64,000 nucleotides of DNA, taken from the NCBI GenBank assembly GCA_036494815.1, contig DASXNV010000100.1, positions 1 to 64,000 of the forward strand. The letters run 5' to 3'. The notes under the pieces were generated by a model. It did not search any database and had not been told where the DNA came from. It saw only the letters and a list, made by a program, of their open reading frames with translations. This DNA comes from Poindextera sp036494815 (GTDB lineage Bacteria > Pseudomonadota > Alphaproteobacteria > Caulobacterales > Caulobacteraceae). Shown in pieces: positions 51,524 to 60,720 of this stretch. The position numbers were made by a program, and so were the translations under genes. Within the stretch, counting starts at the first letter, position 1, and each line of letters starts with the position of its first letter.

Positions 51524-52255
51524 ATGGGCCGACTGAACGGAAAGTCCGCCGTGGTGACCGGAGGGGCGCGAGGCATTGGCCGCGCAACCGCCGAGCTCTT
51601 TGCGCAGGAAGGAGCCCAGGTCCGGGTTTGCGACGTCGCTGAACCGACCGAACTTTTAACAGCCCCGGGGATCACCTTTTCGCTGTTGGATGTGGCGGAT
51701 GAGGCGGGCTGGGCTGGTTTGGTTGAGGATGTTGTCGGCCGGTGGGGCCGGATCGATATCCTGGTCAATGCTGCGGCGATCGCGGGCTCTGCGTCCGATG
51801 TGGCCAACGAAACCCGGGAGGCCTGGGACCGCGCCCTGGCGGTCAATCTCACCGGCGTGATGCTGGGCATGCGTGCTGTGCTGCCTGGCATGCGCGCGAG
51901 CCGGTCGGGCTCGATCGTGAACTTCGCGTCCATCTGGGGTAATGCGGCCGTGGCGGGACTTGCGGCCTATCACGCCACCAAGGGCGCCGTCCGCACCCTG
52001 ACCAAGAACGCAGCAGTGACCTATGCGCCAGACAATGTGCGGGTGAACTCGATCCACCCCGGTATCACGGCCACAACGCCTGTCTTGGTGGATCAATCGG
52101 CTGAAGCCACCGCGGCGATCGTCAAGGCCACGCCGCTCGGCCGCATGGCCCAACCTCGTGAAATCGCAAGCGGGGTGCTCTTTCTGGCGTCGGATGAATC
52201 GAGCTTCGTCACCGGCAGCGAATTGATCGTCGATGGCGGCTATCTGGCTCAGTAG
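51524..52255 (+). CDS. SDR-family oxidoreductase
   Basis: A 243-residue short-chain dehydrogenase. Motifs are TGGARGIG (residues 12-19), VCDVAE (acidic residue favouring NAD), NAAA in place of the usual NNAG, and the catalytic Y-H-A-T-K (AAYHATKGAV). AGAGG precedes the ATG. It lies 111 bases downstream of the TonB receptor gene and 54 bases before the aldo/keto reductase gene, on the same strand, so it probably belongs to the receptor unit. Confidence 0.93.
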   Translation: MGRLNGKSAVVTGGARGIGRATAELFAQEGAQVRVCDVAEPTELLTAPGITFSLLDVADEAGWAGLVEDVVGRWGRIDILVNAAAIAGSASDVANETREAWDRALAVNLTGVMLGMRAVLPGMRASRSGSIVNFASIWGNAAVAGLAAYHATKGAVRTLTKNAAVTYAPDNVRVNSIHPGITATTPVLVDQSAEATAAIVKATPLGRMAQPREIASGVLFLASDESSFVTGSELIVDGGYLAQ

Positions 52256-52309
52256 CGACGCTCGCACCACGCCTTGCGCCCGTCGCGCCGAGCTTGAAAG
52301 GAGCCGTCG

Positions 52310-53305
52310 ATGCAGTATCGCCAACTCGGCGCGACCGGCCCCCGAGTTTCGGCGATCGGCCTTGGTTGCCTGGGCTTGTCGGATGGCTATGGCCCGCCCC
52401 GGCCAGATGATCGCGAAGAGAGCATCGCCACGATCCAGGCGGCGATCGACGCCGGGATCAATCTGTTGGATACGGGCGATTTCTACGGTTCGGGCCACAA
52501 CGAAATGCTGGTCGGCGAGGCGCTCAAGGGGCGGCGGCGAGACCAGGCGATCCTCAGCGTCAAGTTCGGCGTCCTGCGCGATCCGGACGGTGGCCTGAAT
52601 GGCTTGGACAATCGCCCCGCCGCGATCCGCAACTTCCTCGCCTATTCGCTCAAGCGTCTCGGCGTGGACTACATCGACATCTATCGGCCGGCGCGGCTGG
52701 ATCCAGCAGTTCCGATCGAAGACACGATCGGCGCCATCGCAGAGCTCGTAGGGGCGGGCTATATCCGCCACATCGCCCTCTCCGAAGTCGGCCCCGAAAC
52801 CATCCGGCGCGCAGTGGCCGTCCATCCGATCGTTGACCTGCAGATCGAATATTCGCTCATCGAGCGGCGCCTCGAGGGCGAGCTCCTGAGCCTGTGCCGC
52901 GATCTCGGCGTCGCGATAACGGCCTACGGCGTCCTCGCCCGCGGGCTCCTCGGCGGCCATCTCGACGCGACCGGATCTGTCCGTGACCACAGGCGGTTCA
53001 GTCCGCGATTTCAGGGCGACAGTCTTCGAGCCAATCTCGAGCTCGCCGCGCGACTGCGCGGCGCGGGGCGTGCCTTGGGCGCGACGCCGGCCCAAGCGGC
53101 GATCGCCTGGGTCGCCGCCCAGGGCGGAGACATCGTCCCCCTCATCGGCGCGCGCAGTACAACGCGCCTGGCGGAAGCCATCGGCGCAGTAGATCTTCAG
53201 TTGAACCCTGGCGAGGTCGACGAGCTCGCCAGCCTTGCGCCTGCGGGCGCCATGACCGGCGCGGCCTTTCCAGCCGATCAGAGGCGGCCCGACGATGCCG
53301 GTTGA
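52310..53305 (+). CDS. Aldo/keto reductase-like protein lacking the usual active-site histidine
   Basis: A 331-residue TIM-barrel protein of the AKR family. D54 and Y59 (LLDTGDFYGSG) and K85 (SVKFG) of the tetrad are present. Where typical members have YxxHR, this one reads YRPARLDP (125-132), so the histidine is missing. I recall this YRPARLDP subgroup from other alphaproteobacteria, so it is a natural subfamily and not a decayed gene. Without the histidine, ketone reduction is usually impaired and C=C reduction may be favoured. AAAGGAG lies six bases before the ATG. It ends the receptor unit. Confidence 0.88.
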   Translation: MQYRQLGATGPRVSAIGLGCLGLSDGYGPPRPDDREESIATIQAAIDAGINLLDTGDFYGSGHNEMLVGEALKGRRRDQAILSVKFGVLRDPDGGLNGLDNRPAAIRNFLAYSLKRLGVDYIDIYRPARLDPAVPIEDTIGAIAELVGAGYIRHIALSEVGPETIRRAVAVHPIVDLQIEYSLIERRLEGELLSLCRDLGVAITAYGVLARGLLGGHLDATGSVRDHRRFSPRFQGDSLRANLELAARLRGAGRALGATPAQAAIAWVAAQGGDIVPLIGARSTTRLAEAIGAVDLQLNPGEVDELASLAPAGAMTGAAFPADQRRPDDAG

Positions 53306-53566
53306 GAGCGAAACAAGACCATCGTGGCCCAAAGCCGGTTCAACTCCGCCGTTCCGGGATGGAGCCTTCGATCGGCAAGCGGTCGGTAACGCCGTTGTTC
53401 GGAAATGCTGCTTTTTCGCATGGCCCAGCAAATTGACGGGCGGCAGCGTTGAGGCGCCGCCGGAAGGCTGACTATGCTACGGTCGGGTCCGCTGCACCCG
53501 GGCCTGTGTCAGCGTGGAATGTCCTTCCAAGGGCGGCGCATCGCGTCCGCCGAGGAGCATCCTAAA

Positions 53567-54781
53567 ATGCCGATCTCGGTCAGAACTTCGCCCGTCATCC
53601 GTCGCCCCGACGCGGGTCTGAGGCGGCGGCCCGCCATACAGGCGCACGGAGCCGACGACAGGATCTATCCCCCCCAGAAGATCGCGGTTCTGCTGGAGGC
53701 ATTGGCCTGCGAAGGGGTTCCAACGGACGGGGTCCTCGCAGGGGTTGGGCTGTCGGAACACGAGGTCGCCGATCCGGCGACGCGGGTGAGCCTGACCCAG
53801 GTCATAGCCTGCTGCCGGAACGCCATCCGCCTTTCGCCTGACCCGATGTTCGCCTACCGCACCGGGCTGCGGTTCCACATGCCGGCCTACGGCATGTACG
53901 GCTTCGCCATGCTCAGCAGCATGGACTTCCGCCAGACGATGCGGTTCGCCGAGAAATACCACCAGCTCGGCGCGCCGCTCATCGACCACGCGTTCGCTGA
54001 AGAGGAAGGCGCCGGCGTCTGGACGATCACCCCGAAGCAGCATCCCCAGATCGACCCGATCCTCTATCGTCATGTCGTGGAGCTGTATTTCGGGATCCAT
54101 ACTTCCCTCCATCGGGACGTGATGGGACCTGAATTTGCGCCGCGTGAGTTGCGGGTGACCTTCCAGCCTCCGCCCGATCCGGACGGCTACGCTCAGGCCC
54201 TCGGGACGTCGGTCCGGTTCGGTCAACCGAGGAACCAACTGGTGTTCGACGCCGACTGGCTCGACCGTCGCCCGGGACTCGGCAACGCTGTGACCTATTC
54301 GCAGGTCCGAGAGATCTGCGACCGACTCCTCGATGAACTGCAGCGATTCGCCGGCATTGTCGGCGGCGTCCGCCAGCTGCTCCTGAGCCGCCTCATGCGG
54401 GACATGAGCCTCAAGGACATCGCGGGCGAACTCGGGGTGAGCGTTCGCACGTTGCGCCGGCGGCTCGCCGACAGGGGTACCTCCTACCGCCAGATCATCG
54501 ACGACCTGCGCCGGGAGGTGGCGATCAAGTATCTGCGCGACACCCACATGACGGTCGAAGACGTCGCGTTCGCCCTCGGCTTCAACGACGCTGCGAATTT
54601 CCGCCGCGCCTTCCGGCGGTGGACGTCTGCAACGCCTCAGCACTTCCGACAGGCTGGCGGCCCCGAGGCCGCCGCCCCGGCGGCAGGATCGCCAGGGTCC
54701 GGATCCGACCTGGAAATGGCGCGGCCAGACCCGGGCATTGGACCTATCGGGCTGCGCCGCCGCCGCCGCAGAACGCCCTGA
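53567..54781 (+). CDS. AraC-family transcriptional regulator (AraC ligand-binding-like N-terminal domain)
   Basis: A 404-residue regulator. The N-terminal half resembles the arabinose-binding-like domain of the OruR/ArgR-type AraC proteins (GLRFHMPAYGMYGFAMLSS is the usual signature region), and residues about 290-370 form two helix-turn-helix motifs (MSLKDIAGELGVSVRTLRRR and MTVEDVAFALGFNDAANFRR). I chose the ATG at 53567 because GAGGAG precedes it; the longer frame upstream is unrelated. A C-terminal tail of about 45 residues is rich in proline, glycine and arginine. It may control the neighbouring catabolic unit, but this is only positional. Confidence 0.9.
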   Translation: MPISVRTSPVIRRPDAGLRRRPAIQAHGADDRIYPPQKIAVLLEALACEGVPTDGVLAGVGLSEHEVADPATRVSLTQVIACCRNAIRLSPDPMFAYRTGLRFHMPAYGMYGFAMLSSMDFRQTMRFAEKYHQLGAPLIDHAFAEEEGAGVWTITPKQHPQIDPILYRHVVELYFGIHTSLHRDVMGPEFAPRELRVTFQPPPDPDGYAQALGTSVRFGQPRNQLVFDADWLDRRPGLGNAVTYSQVREICDRLLDELQRFAGIVGGVRQLLLSRLMRDMSLKDIAGELGVSVRTLRRRLADRGTSYRQIIDDLRREVAIKYLRDTHMTVEDVAFALGFNDAANFRRAFRRWTSATPQHFRQAGGPEAAAPAAGSPGSGSDLEMARPDPGIGPIGLRRRRRRTP

Positions 54782-54901
54782 CGGGCTCTCCCACCGGACT
54801 GGCCCGCCGGCGGGTCAGGTCCAGACGCGATCTGCGTGGCGCTTTTGGCCGGTTCGAACCAGCCTTACGGCCGTTCCTGACCTTGGCCGCCCACGCGCAA
54901 G

Positions 54902-55948
54902 ATGGAGACTGTCGCCCTCCCGACCGATGAGGTGCTGCATGCAAACGCGAACACGCGCCGGCCGAGTCGCCGATCCAGTCAAATGTGGGCGCGACAGCCG
55001 TGGCGGGCAGGGGAGATGACGTCGTCCGCCGCCAGCCGCCACGTTGATGACGCCTACGGGCGACGGCTGGGTGAGAAGTTCGGAGTCGAAGATCTCCCTT
55101 GTATCGTCACTCGTTCGCTGCAGAGCGCTGAGATCGCCGTCACGGATTTGCGTACCGACAAGCCGCTCGGCCGGCTTTCGGACCCCATCGCTCGCGAAGA
55201 CGCCTACGCGTTGTCGCTCGTCCTGCGCGACCTGCCCGACACATCGTATTGGGAGGACGGCCGTCAGGCGGCCATGAACTCGATACGAGCCGGCGAGTGC
55301 CTGATCCACGACCTGCGACGAAGCCCGCAGGTGCTGGTCGACAAGCCCCTGCACTCTCTCCTGCTCTATCTGCCGCAGACCGCGCTGGACGCCCTGGCCG
55401 ATGACGCCAATGTGCCGCGCGTCGGGGAACTCCGATACGAGCCGGGCATCGGCGTGCTGGATGAGACTGTCAAGAACCTCGGCCTGTCGATGCTTCCCGC
55501 GCTGGCGGCGCCCGAGCAGGTGAGCCGGCTGTTCATGGACCATCTGACCTTGGCTATGGCGGCCCACGTCGCCCAGACCTACGGCGGCATGCAGCCCAAT
55601 TCCAGGCCTGTCCAGGGCGGTCTTGCCCCCTGGCAGGAGAAGCGTTCCAAGGAGATGCTCGCCGGCGATCTCACAGGCGCCACACCGCTCAACGAGATCG
55701 CCCGCATCTGCGGATTATCAGTCAGCCACTTCTCGCGGGCGTTCCGCAGATCGACCGGGTTTTCGCCCCACGCCTGGCTGCTGGATATGCGTATCGAAGC
55801 GGCCAAGGCGATGCTGCGACGGCGTGAAGCGCCGCTCGCAATGATCGCCCTGGGCTGTGGCTTCGCCGACCAGAGCCATTTCACCCGCGTCTTCACCCGA
55901 CGCGTGGGTCTGAGCCCCGGCGCATGGCGCAAATACATTTCCGACTAA
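54902..55948 (+). CDS. AraC-family transcriptional regulator, paralogue 1
   Basis: A 348-residue regulator. The C-terminal 100 residues hold the AraC DNA-binding domain (TPLNEIARICGLSVSHFSRA and APLAMIALGCGFADQSHFTR). The N-terminal domain (about 50-220) is of unrecognised type. The protein is a close paralogue of the one at 59034-60071. The DNA is almost identical in the first 80 or so bases and in the last 350, but less so in the sensor part. It converges with the large regulator gene. Confidence 0.9.
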   Translation: METVALPTDEVLHANANTRRPSRRSSQMWARQPWRAGEMTSSAASRHVDDAYGRRLGEKFGVEDLPCIVTRSLQSAEIAVTDLRTDKPLGRLSDPIAREDAYALSLVLRDLPDTSYWEDGRQAAMNSIRAGECLIHDLRRSPQVLVDKPLHSLLLYLPQTALDALADDANVPRVGELRYEPGIGVLDETVKNLGLSMLPALAAPEQVSRLFMDHLTLAMAAHVAQTYGGMQPNSRPVQGGLAPWQEKRSKEMLAGDLTGATPLNEIARICGLSVSHFSRAFRRSTGFSPHAWLLDMRIEAAKAMLRRREAPLAMIALGCGFADQSHFTRVFTRRVGLSPGAWRKYISD

Positions 55949-56017
55949 ATGTCAAACAAGATCCCGCCACTCGGGAGATGGGAGGAATTTGGGTCTCCCT
56001 CAAACTGTGAGCATTCC

Positions 56018-58894
56018 CTAGCACCCCGAGCGAAGCTGTAGATCATGGCGACGCGTGAGACGGCGAGCGTCATTCAACTCGTCCAGAAGGTGTTTCGCCG
56101 CGATCAGATCGGCGGTGTCAAACCCCTCCGTGAAGCGCTCATAGATCGGCCGCAGGCCGGCGACGGCCTCGCCCTGACGGCCTTGATCGCGCAGCAGGCG
56201 GGCGAGGCTCGCCGCGGCGCGCAGTTCCAATGAAAGGGCCCCGTGCTGACGTGCAACATTCAGGGCCTGCCTGAAGAAGTCCTCCGACAGTTTCGTGTCG
56301 GCGGGGGTGGTCTGCAATAGCAAGAGTTCGCCGCGTACGCGCAAGAACTCTGATGTAAAGGCGCCGAGCTCGGGCGACTGAGCCTCGAAATCATCGAGCA
56401 CGGCGAGCCCTTCGGCGCTTCTCCCCGCCTTCGCCAAGGCTTCCGCAAGCTCCGTACAGCTGCTGAGGTTGCCCACATAAGCGTCAGGGGGGGCGATTCC
56501 CTCGAAGCCGCCGACATTGCCGCCCTTGAGTGCGATTACTCTTCGGTACCTGGCGCCATACGCAGCCCAATGCGAGAGGCCATTTCTGGCCGAAAGATCA
56601 GCCAGCTCTCTTGTGTAGTCGGCGGCGGCGCTGAGATCGCCTGTCCAAAATGCTAGCTGAGCTGTCCCCAGAGCCAATGCGAGACACTGAGACGTTACGT
56701 GGCCGATGGCTTCGGCCGCCGCCAGACTCCTTTCGGCCATCCGAAGGGCCTGATGCGAAAACCCCTGGAGCCACAACACACCCGATAGGAAGAGGCAGGT
56801 CTCGACCTGTCCGTCATGGTGGAAGCGAACGACATCGTCGAAACTAACCGCGGCCTGCCCAAGATCGGTGGTCGCGTAGTGGGCGAGCAGTTGCTCCAGA
56901 TGACGCCGCGCCCCAACCAGGTCGCCCAGAATATACGTGACCGCGCTGAGCATGCGCTCGCCAACCAGTAGATCGCTCTGATTCGCCCTGCTCGTGGCGA
57001 GGTTTTGAAACCTCTGAGCAAGCGCCAGGGCGGCGCGGAACTGGTTTGTGGTGACGTTGTGAAAGTACAGGCCCCGCAGGGCACGCAATTGGTACTCGGG
57101 GTCCTCAAGGGCCTCGGCAATCTCGAGCACCCTCGTAAAGGCGGCGGCCATGTCAGGCGGGTCGGGTAGCGATGCTCCCAGCGCCGTACGAAGGACCATT
57201 TCCTCGCGCGAGTCCGGCGCACCTAGAGTCGCCAAAGCCCGAAGCGCCTGCCTTGCGCGACTCCCGCACTCTTCAAGCAGCGACAGTCGCAGCCACAAAG
57301 GGACCGCGGCGGCGGTCAGGGAGACCCCAAGCGATCCCTCGCCAGTTGGGGAAAACGCCCAGTCGAGCGCCGAACGGACATTGTCAATTTCGACCGCATA
57401 GTCGGAGAGCCATTCGGCCGTCGACCGCAACGGCGCGTCAGCGCCAGCGTGCTTTAGGTGGTTGAGGTAATACGCGGCATGGCGGCGCGCCATCCACGCG
57501 CGCTCGCCGCAGGACCCCAGCTTTTCGATCGCATGGGCCCGGGTGGTGTCGAGCAGCCGGAACCGCGGTTGGGGGCCGCTGACGTCCGCAACAACCAACG
57601 ATTTCGCCACCAGATCGGCCAGACGGTCTATCGTATCGCAGGGGTCTGCTCCGTTCATGGCCACGAATGCGGCTGCCTCGACGGAGATGACGCCCTGAAA
57701 AATCCCAAGAGCCCGGAAGAACGCCTGCTCGTCGGCGCTCAGCAGACCATAGCTCCAATCGATCACGGCTCGCATTGTCCGTTGCCGCGGCGCGGTCGTA
57801 CGGCGTCGCGCGCCCAACAGCTGGAGGCTGTCATCCAGGCGGGCCGCGAGGCCTTCGACGCCCAGCACCTCCACGCGCGGCGCGGCGAACTCGATGGCCA
57901 GCGGCAAACCGTCGAGCCTGCGACAGATCTCGGCGACCGCCGGGGCGTTGGCATCGGTCAGCGCGAAGTCTTCGACGATCGCGTTTACACGTTCGACGAA
58001 CAGCTGAACGGCCGGGAAGGGCGCCGCCTCCGCGGCGGTTAGCCTGGGCGACGCTTTGGGAACGCCGAGCGGCGCAAGGCGGTACTCGCCTTCACCCGCC
58101 ACGGCGAGCGGTTCTCGGCTCGTCGCCAGGATGCTCACGCCCCGCGCTCCGCCGAGAATGGCCTCAGCCAAACCAGCCGCCGCATCAATGACGTGTTCGC
58201 AGTTATCGAGCAGCAGCAACATCCGCCTGTCCCTGACGGCGGCAGCCAAGCCGTGAAGTGGATTTGTTGTGCGGATTTCCAGGCCAAGCACTGTCGCCAC
58301 CGCGCTGGGAACCAGGCGCGGGTCTGCGAGCCGCGCCAAATCAACCAGCCAGACGCCGTGTTCATAGCTGGCCATCATGCTCTCGGCGACAGCGAGGGCG
58401 ACCGTGGTCTTGCCGATCCCGCCGGCTCCGACGATCGTCACCAGACGCTCGCGCGATAGCCGCGCAACCAGCGCCGCCACCGGGTCGTCGCGGCCGATCG
58501 TGCGCGTTACCGCGAACGGCAGGTTGTGCGGCGTCGTAGAAGGAGCCGGCGGCGCCGAAGCGTCGCGCAACGTCTCATCGCGTCTTACCGGGGCTACGAA
58601 ATTGTAGCCGCGCCCCGGAACCGTGACGATGTAGCGATGGCCGACTTGGCCGTCGCCAAGGGCGCGGCGCAACGCGCTCATCTGGATTTTGAGGTTCGAG
58701 TCCTCGACGAAGGTCTGCGGCCAGGCCCGGGCGATCAGCTGGTCTTTGTCGACCACCTCACCGGCGCGTTCCACCAGGGCGGCCAAAATATCGAAGGCGC
58801 GGCTGCCGAGCCGCACGGGGCTGTCGCCTTCGAGCAGCAGGCGCTGCTCTGTATGGAGCCTGAACGGCCCGAATAAGATCGCCCGTCCATCCAT
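56018..58894 (-). CDS. Large regulator: OmpR-type winged helix, NTPase and TPR-like repeats
   Basis: A 958-residue protein. Residues 5-102 form a PhoB/OmpR-type winged helix (LGSRAFDILAALVERAGEVV, then QMSALRRALGDG and RYIVTVPGRGYNFV). A STAND-type NTPase follows, with Walker A GAGGIGKTT at 156-164, Walker B LLLLD at 226-230 and TSREPL. The C-terminal half (about 480-940) is helical with TPR-like repeats. I chose the ATG at 58894; a TTG at 58969 would add 25 residues. Such proteins sense ligands through the repeats and activate transcription in an ATP-dependent way. The target is unknown; the flanking AraC paralogues are candidates. Confidence 0.9.
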   Translation of the reverse strand: MDGRAILFGPFRLHTEQRLLLEGDSPVRLGSRAFDILAALVERAGEVVDKDQLIARAWPQTFVEDSNLKIQMSALRRALGDGQVGHRYIVTVPGRGYNFVAPVRRDETLRDASAPPAPSTTPHNLPFAVTRTIGRDDPVAALVARLSRERLVTIVGAGGIGKTTVALAVAESMMASYEHGVWLVDLARLADPRLVPSAVATVLGLEIRTTNPLHGLAAAVRDRRMLLLLDNCEHVIDAAAGLAEAILGGARGVSILATSREPLAVAGEGEYRLAPLGVPKASPRLTAAEAAPFPAVQLFVERVNAIVEDFALTDANAPAVAEICRRLDGLPLAIEFAAPRVEVLGVEGLAARLDDSLQLLGARRRTTAPRQRTMRAVIDWSYGLLSADEQAFFRALGIFQGVISVEAAAFVAMNGADPCDTIDRLADLVAKSLVVADVSGPQPRFRLLDTTRAHAIEKLGSCGERAWMARRHAAYYLNHLKHAGADAPLRSTAEWLSDYAVEIDNVRSALDWAFSPTGEGSLGVSLTAAAVPLWLRLSLLEECGSRARQALRALATLGAPDSREEMVLRTALGASLPDPPDMAAAFTRVLEIAEALEDPEYQLRALRGLYFHNVTTNQFRAALALAQRFQNLATSRANQSDLLVGERMLSAVTYILGDLVGARRHLEQLLAHYATTDLGQAAVSFDDVVRFHHDGQVETCLFLSGVLWLQGFSHQALRMAERSLAAAEAIGHVTSQCLALALGTAQLAFWTGDLSAAADYTRELADLSARNGLSHWAAYGARYRRVIALKGGNVGGFEGIAPPDAYVGNLSSCTELAEALAKAGRSAEGLAVLDDFEAQSPELGAFTSEFLRVRGELLLLQTTPADTKLSEDFFRQALNVARQHGALSLELRAAASLARLLRDQGRQGEAVAGLRPIYERFTEGFDTADLIAAKHLLDELNDARRLTRRHDLQLRSGC

Positions 58895-59033
58895 GGTTAC
58901 GGCGCCGAGATCATCCGCACTTTTTACCCGTTTTAACCTGACGAGGAAACCGCGCGGCCCTAGACCCAAGACCGGCGTCCACCGACCAGCCGCCTTTTTT
59001 CTGATCGCCGGTGTCTAACGTTGGCGTCGCAGA

Positions 59034-60071
59034 GTGAGCAAGACGGAGACTGTTGTCCTCCAAATCGACGAGGTGCTGCATGCAAACGCGAACACGCGCC
59101 GGCCGAGTCGCCGATCCAGTCGAATGCAGGCTGAAGAGATGACCGCGTCCCCTGCTACTGGCCGCGCCGACGTTGCTTACGGGCGACGCCTAGGTGCAAA
59201 GTTCGGCATCGACGATGCCCCTTGCATCGTCACCCGTTCGCTGCAGAGCGCTGAGATTGCGGTCACCGAAATCCGTGTGGACCGGCCCCACGGACGGCTA
59301 TCCGACCCGATTCCGCGTGAAGACGCATATATGATCTGCCTCATGCTCCGGGACATCCCCAACAGCGCCTATTGGGAGGACGGCCATGAGATTTCGGCCT
59401 TTTCCCGCCGGGCGGGCGAAGTGACGCTACACGACCTGAGGCGCGAACCGCTCGTACTTATCGACAATCCTATCCACTTCCTTTTCTGGTACCTGCCGCG
59501 GGCAGCGTTCCACGCCCTGGCGGACCAGGCTAATGTTCCGCGCATCGAGGAGCTTCGCTACGATCCAGGCGTGGCCGTCCGCGATGACACCATCAAGCAT
59601 CTCGGCCTGTCGATGCTGCCGGCGCTGCGGACGCCTGATGCAGTCAGCCGCCTGTTCGCTGACCACCTGACCTTGGCGCTCGCCGCCCACACCGCCCAGA
59701 CCTACGGTGGCATGCAGCCCTATTGCAGGCCGATCCAGGGCGGTCTCGCGCCCTGGCAGGAGAAGCGTTCCAAGGACATGCTCGCCGGCGATCTCACGGG
59801 CGCCACACCGCTCAACGAGATCGCCCGCACCTGCGGATTGTCGGTCAGCCATTTCTCGCGGGCGTTCCGCAGATCGACCGGGCTTTCGCCCCACGCCTGG
59901 CTGCTGGATATGCGTATCGAAGCGGCCAAGGCGATGCTGCGGCGGCGTGAGGCGCCGCTCGCAATGATCGCCCTGGGCTGCGGCTTCGCCGATCAGAGCC
60001 ACTTCACCCGCGTCTTCACGCAACGCGTGGGTCTAAGTCCCGGCGCATGGCGCAAGTACATGTCCAACTAA
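59034..60071 (+). CDS. AraC-family transcriptional regulator, paralogue 2
   Basis: A 345-residue regulator, paralogous to that at 54902-55948. The DNA-binding domain (TPLNEIARTCGLSVSHFSRA and APLAMIALGCGFADQSHFTR) is almost identical in the two, while the sensor domain differs much more (for example IHFLFWYLPRAAFHALAD against LHSLLLYLPQTALDALAD). Its GTG start at 59034 is in a 139-base gap shared with the divergent large regulator gene. It converges on the isochorismatase-like gene. The strong DNA-binding conservation suggests shared target sites. Confidence 0.9.
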   Translation: MSKTETVVLQIDEVLHANANTRRPSRRSSRMQAEEMTASPATGRADVAYGRRLGAKFGIDDAPCIVTRSLQSAEIAVTEIRVDRPHGRLSDPIPREDAYMICLMLRDIPNSAYWEDGHEISAFSRRAGEVTLHDLRREPLVLIDNPIHFLFWYLPRAAFHALADQANVPRIEELRYDPGVAVRDDTIKHLGLSMLPALRTPDAVSRLFADHLTLALAAHTAQTYGGMQPYCRPIQGGLAPWQEKRSKDMLAGDLTGATPLNEIARTCGLSVSHFSRAFRRSTGLSPHAWLLDMRIEAAKAMLRRREAPLAMIALGCGFADQSHFTRVFTQRVGLSPGAWRKYMSN

Positions 60072-60075
60072 GCTC

Positions 60076-60690
60076 CTATGCGCCCGATGGCCTGGGCCCC
60101 TTGATCGCGGAGAGAAGCCTGAGGAACTCGTCGACCGTCGCTGTTCGGCCGCAGTCGCGCTGAAGCTCGCAGATCAGCTGCACGCAGCTGGTCTGGTTTG
60201 CGCCCGCTTCCGACATCCGACTGAGCGCAGCGGCGTGCGTCAGGTCGGACGTGCCGCCGATGGCGTCGATGACCGTATAGGCTTCGTAGCCGTCCTGGAT
60301 GGCGGAAAGGACGGCGAAGCTTAGGACCACCTCACTCCACAGGGCCGCGAAGGCCAGCTTGCGGCGGCCCGTGGCGACCACGGCATCAAGGAAGCGATCA
60401 TCCTCCCACGGATTGAGGGTCGTACGGACGATCTGAGGCGCATCCGGCACGATCTCTGTGACCTGGGGGACGGTGGGCGGACCAGCGTCGTCGCTCAGTT
60501 TCAGCGTCGAGAGGATCACCGGCAGTCGGAACAATCTGGCCGCGCGGCACAGCATGGCGGCGTTCTCGACGAGTCGCTCCTGATCGATCGTCATCACGGA
60601 GCGGATTTGCACGGGCTGAAAGTCCAAGATCAGGAGCGCGGTGTTCTCCGCCGTGAGAAGACGGTCGATCAGCGGATCGGGATAGGACAA
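60076..60690 (-). CDS. Isochorismatase-like hydrolase lacking the catalytic cysteine
   Basis: A 204-residue protein of the cysteine hydrolase (YcaC-like) fold. D23 (ALLILDFQPVQ) and the lysine in TGRRKLAFAAL (K111) are in place. In the nucleophile loop the usual EVCV is EVVL (residues 120-123), so the catalytic cysteine is replaced by valine 122. The protein may bind ligand without hydrolysing it. I chose TTG at 60690 because GGGAGG lies five bases upstream; a weak TTG five codons earlier is the alternative. It stands beside regulators and could be a ligand-binding modulator. Confidence 0.85.
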   Translation of the reverse strand: MSYPDPLIDRLLTAENTALLILDFQPVQIRSVMTIDQERLVENAAMLCRAARLFRLPVILSTLKLSDDAGPPTVPQVTEIVPDAPQIVRTTLNPWEDDRFLDAVVATGRRKLAFAALWSEVVLSFAVLSAIQDGYEAYTVIDAIGGTSDLTHAAALSRMSEAGANQTSCVQLICELQRDCGRTATVDEFLRLLSAIKGPRPSGA

Positions 60691-60720
60691 GCGGACCTCC
60701 CACAACGGTTTGCGGCGTCT

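Noticed and set aside
51656..53431. 591-codon open frame on the minus strand
   Set aside because: Opposite the SDR and aldo/keto reductase genes, both with clear motifs and ribosome-binding sites.
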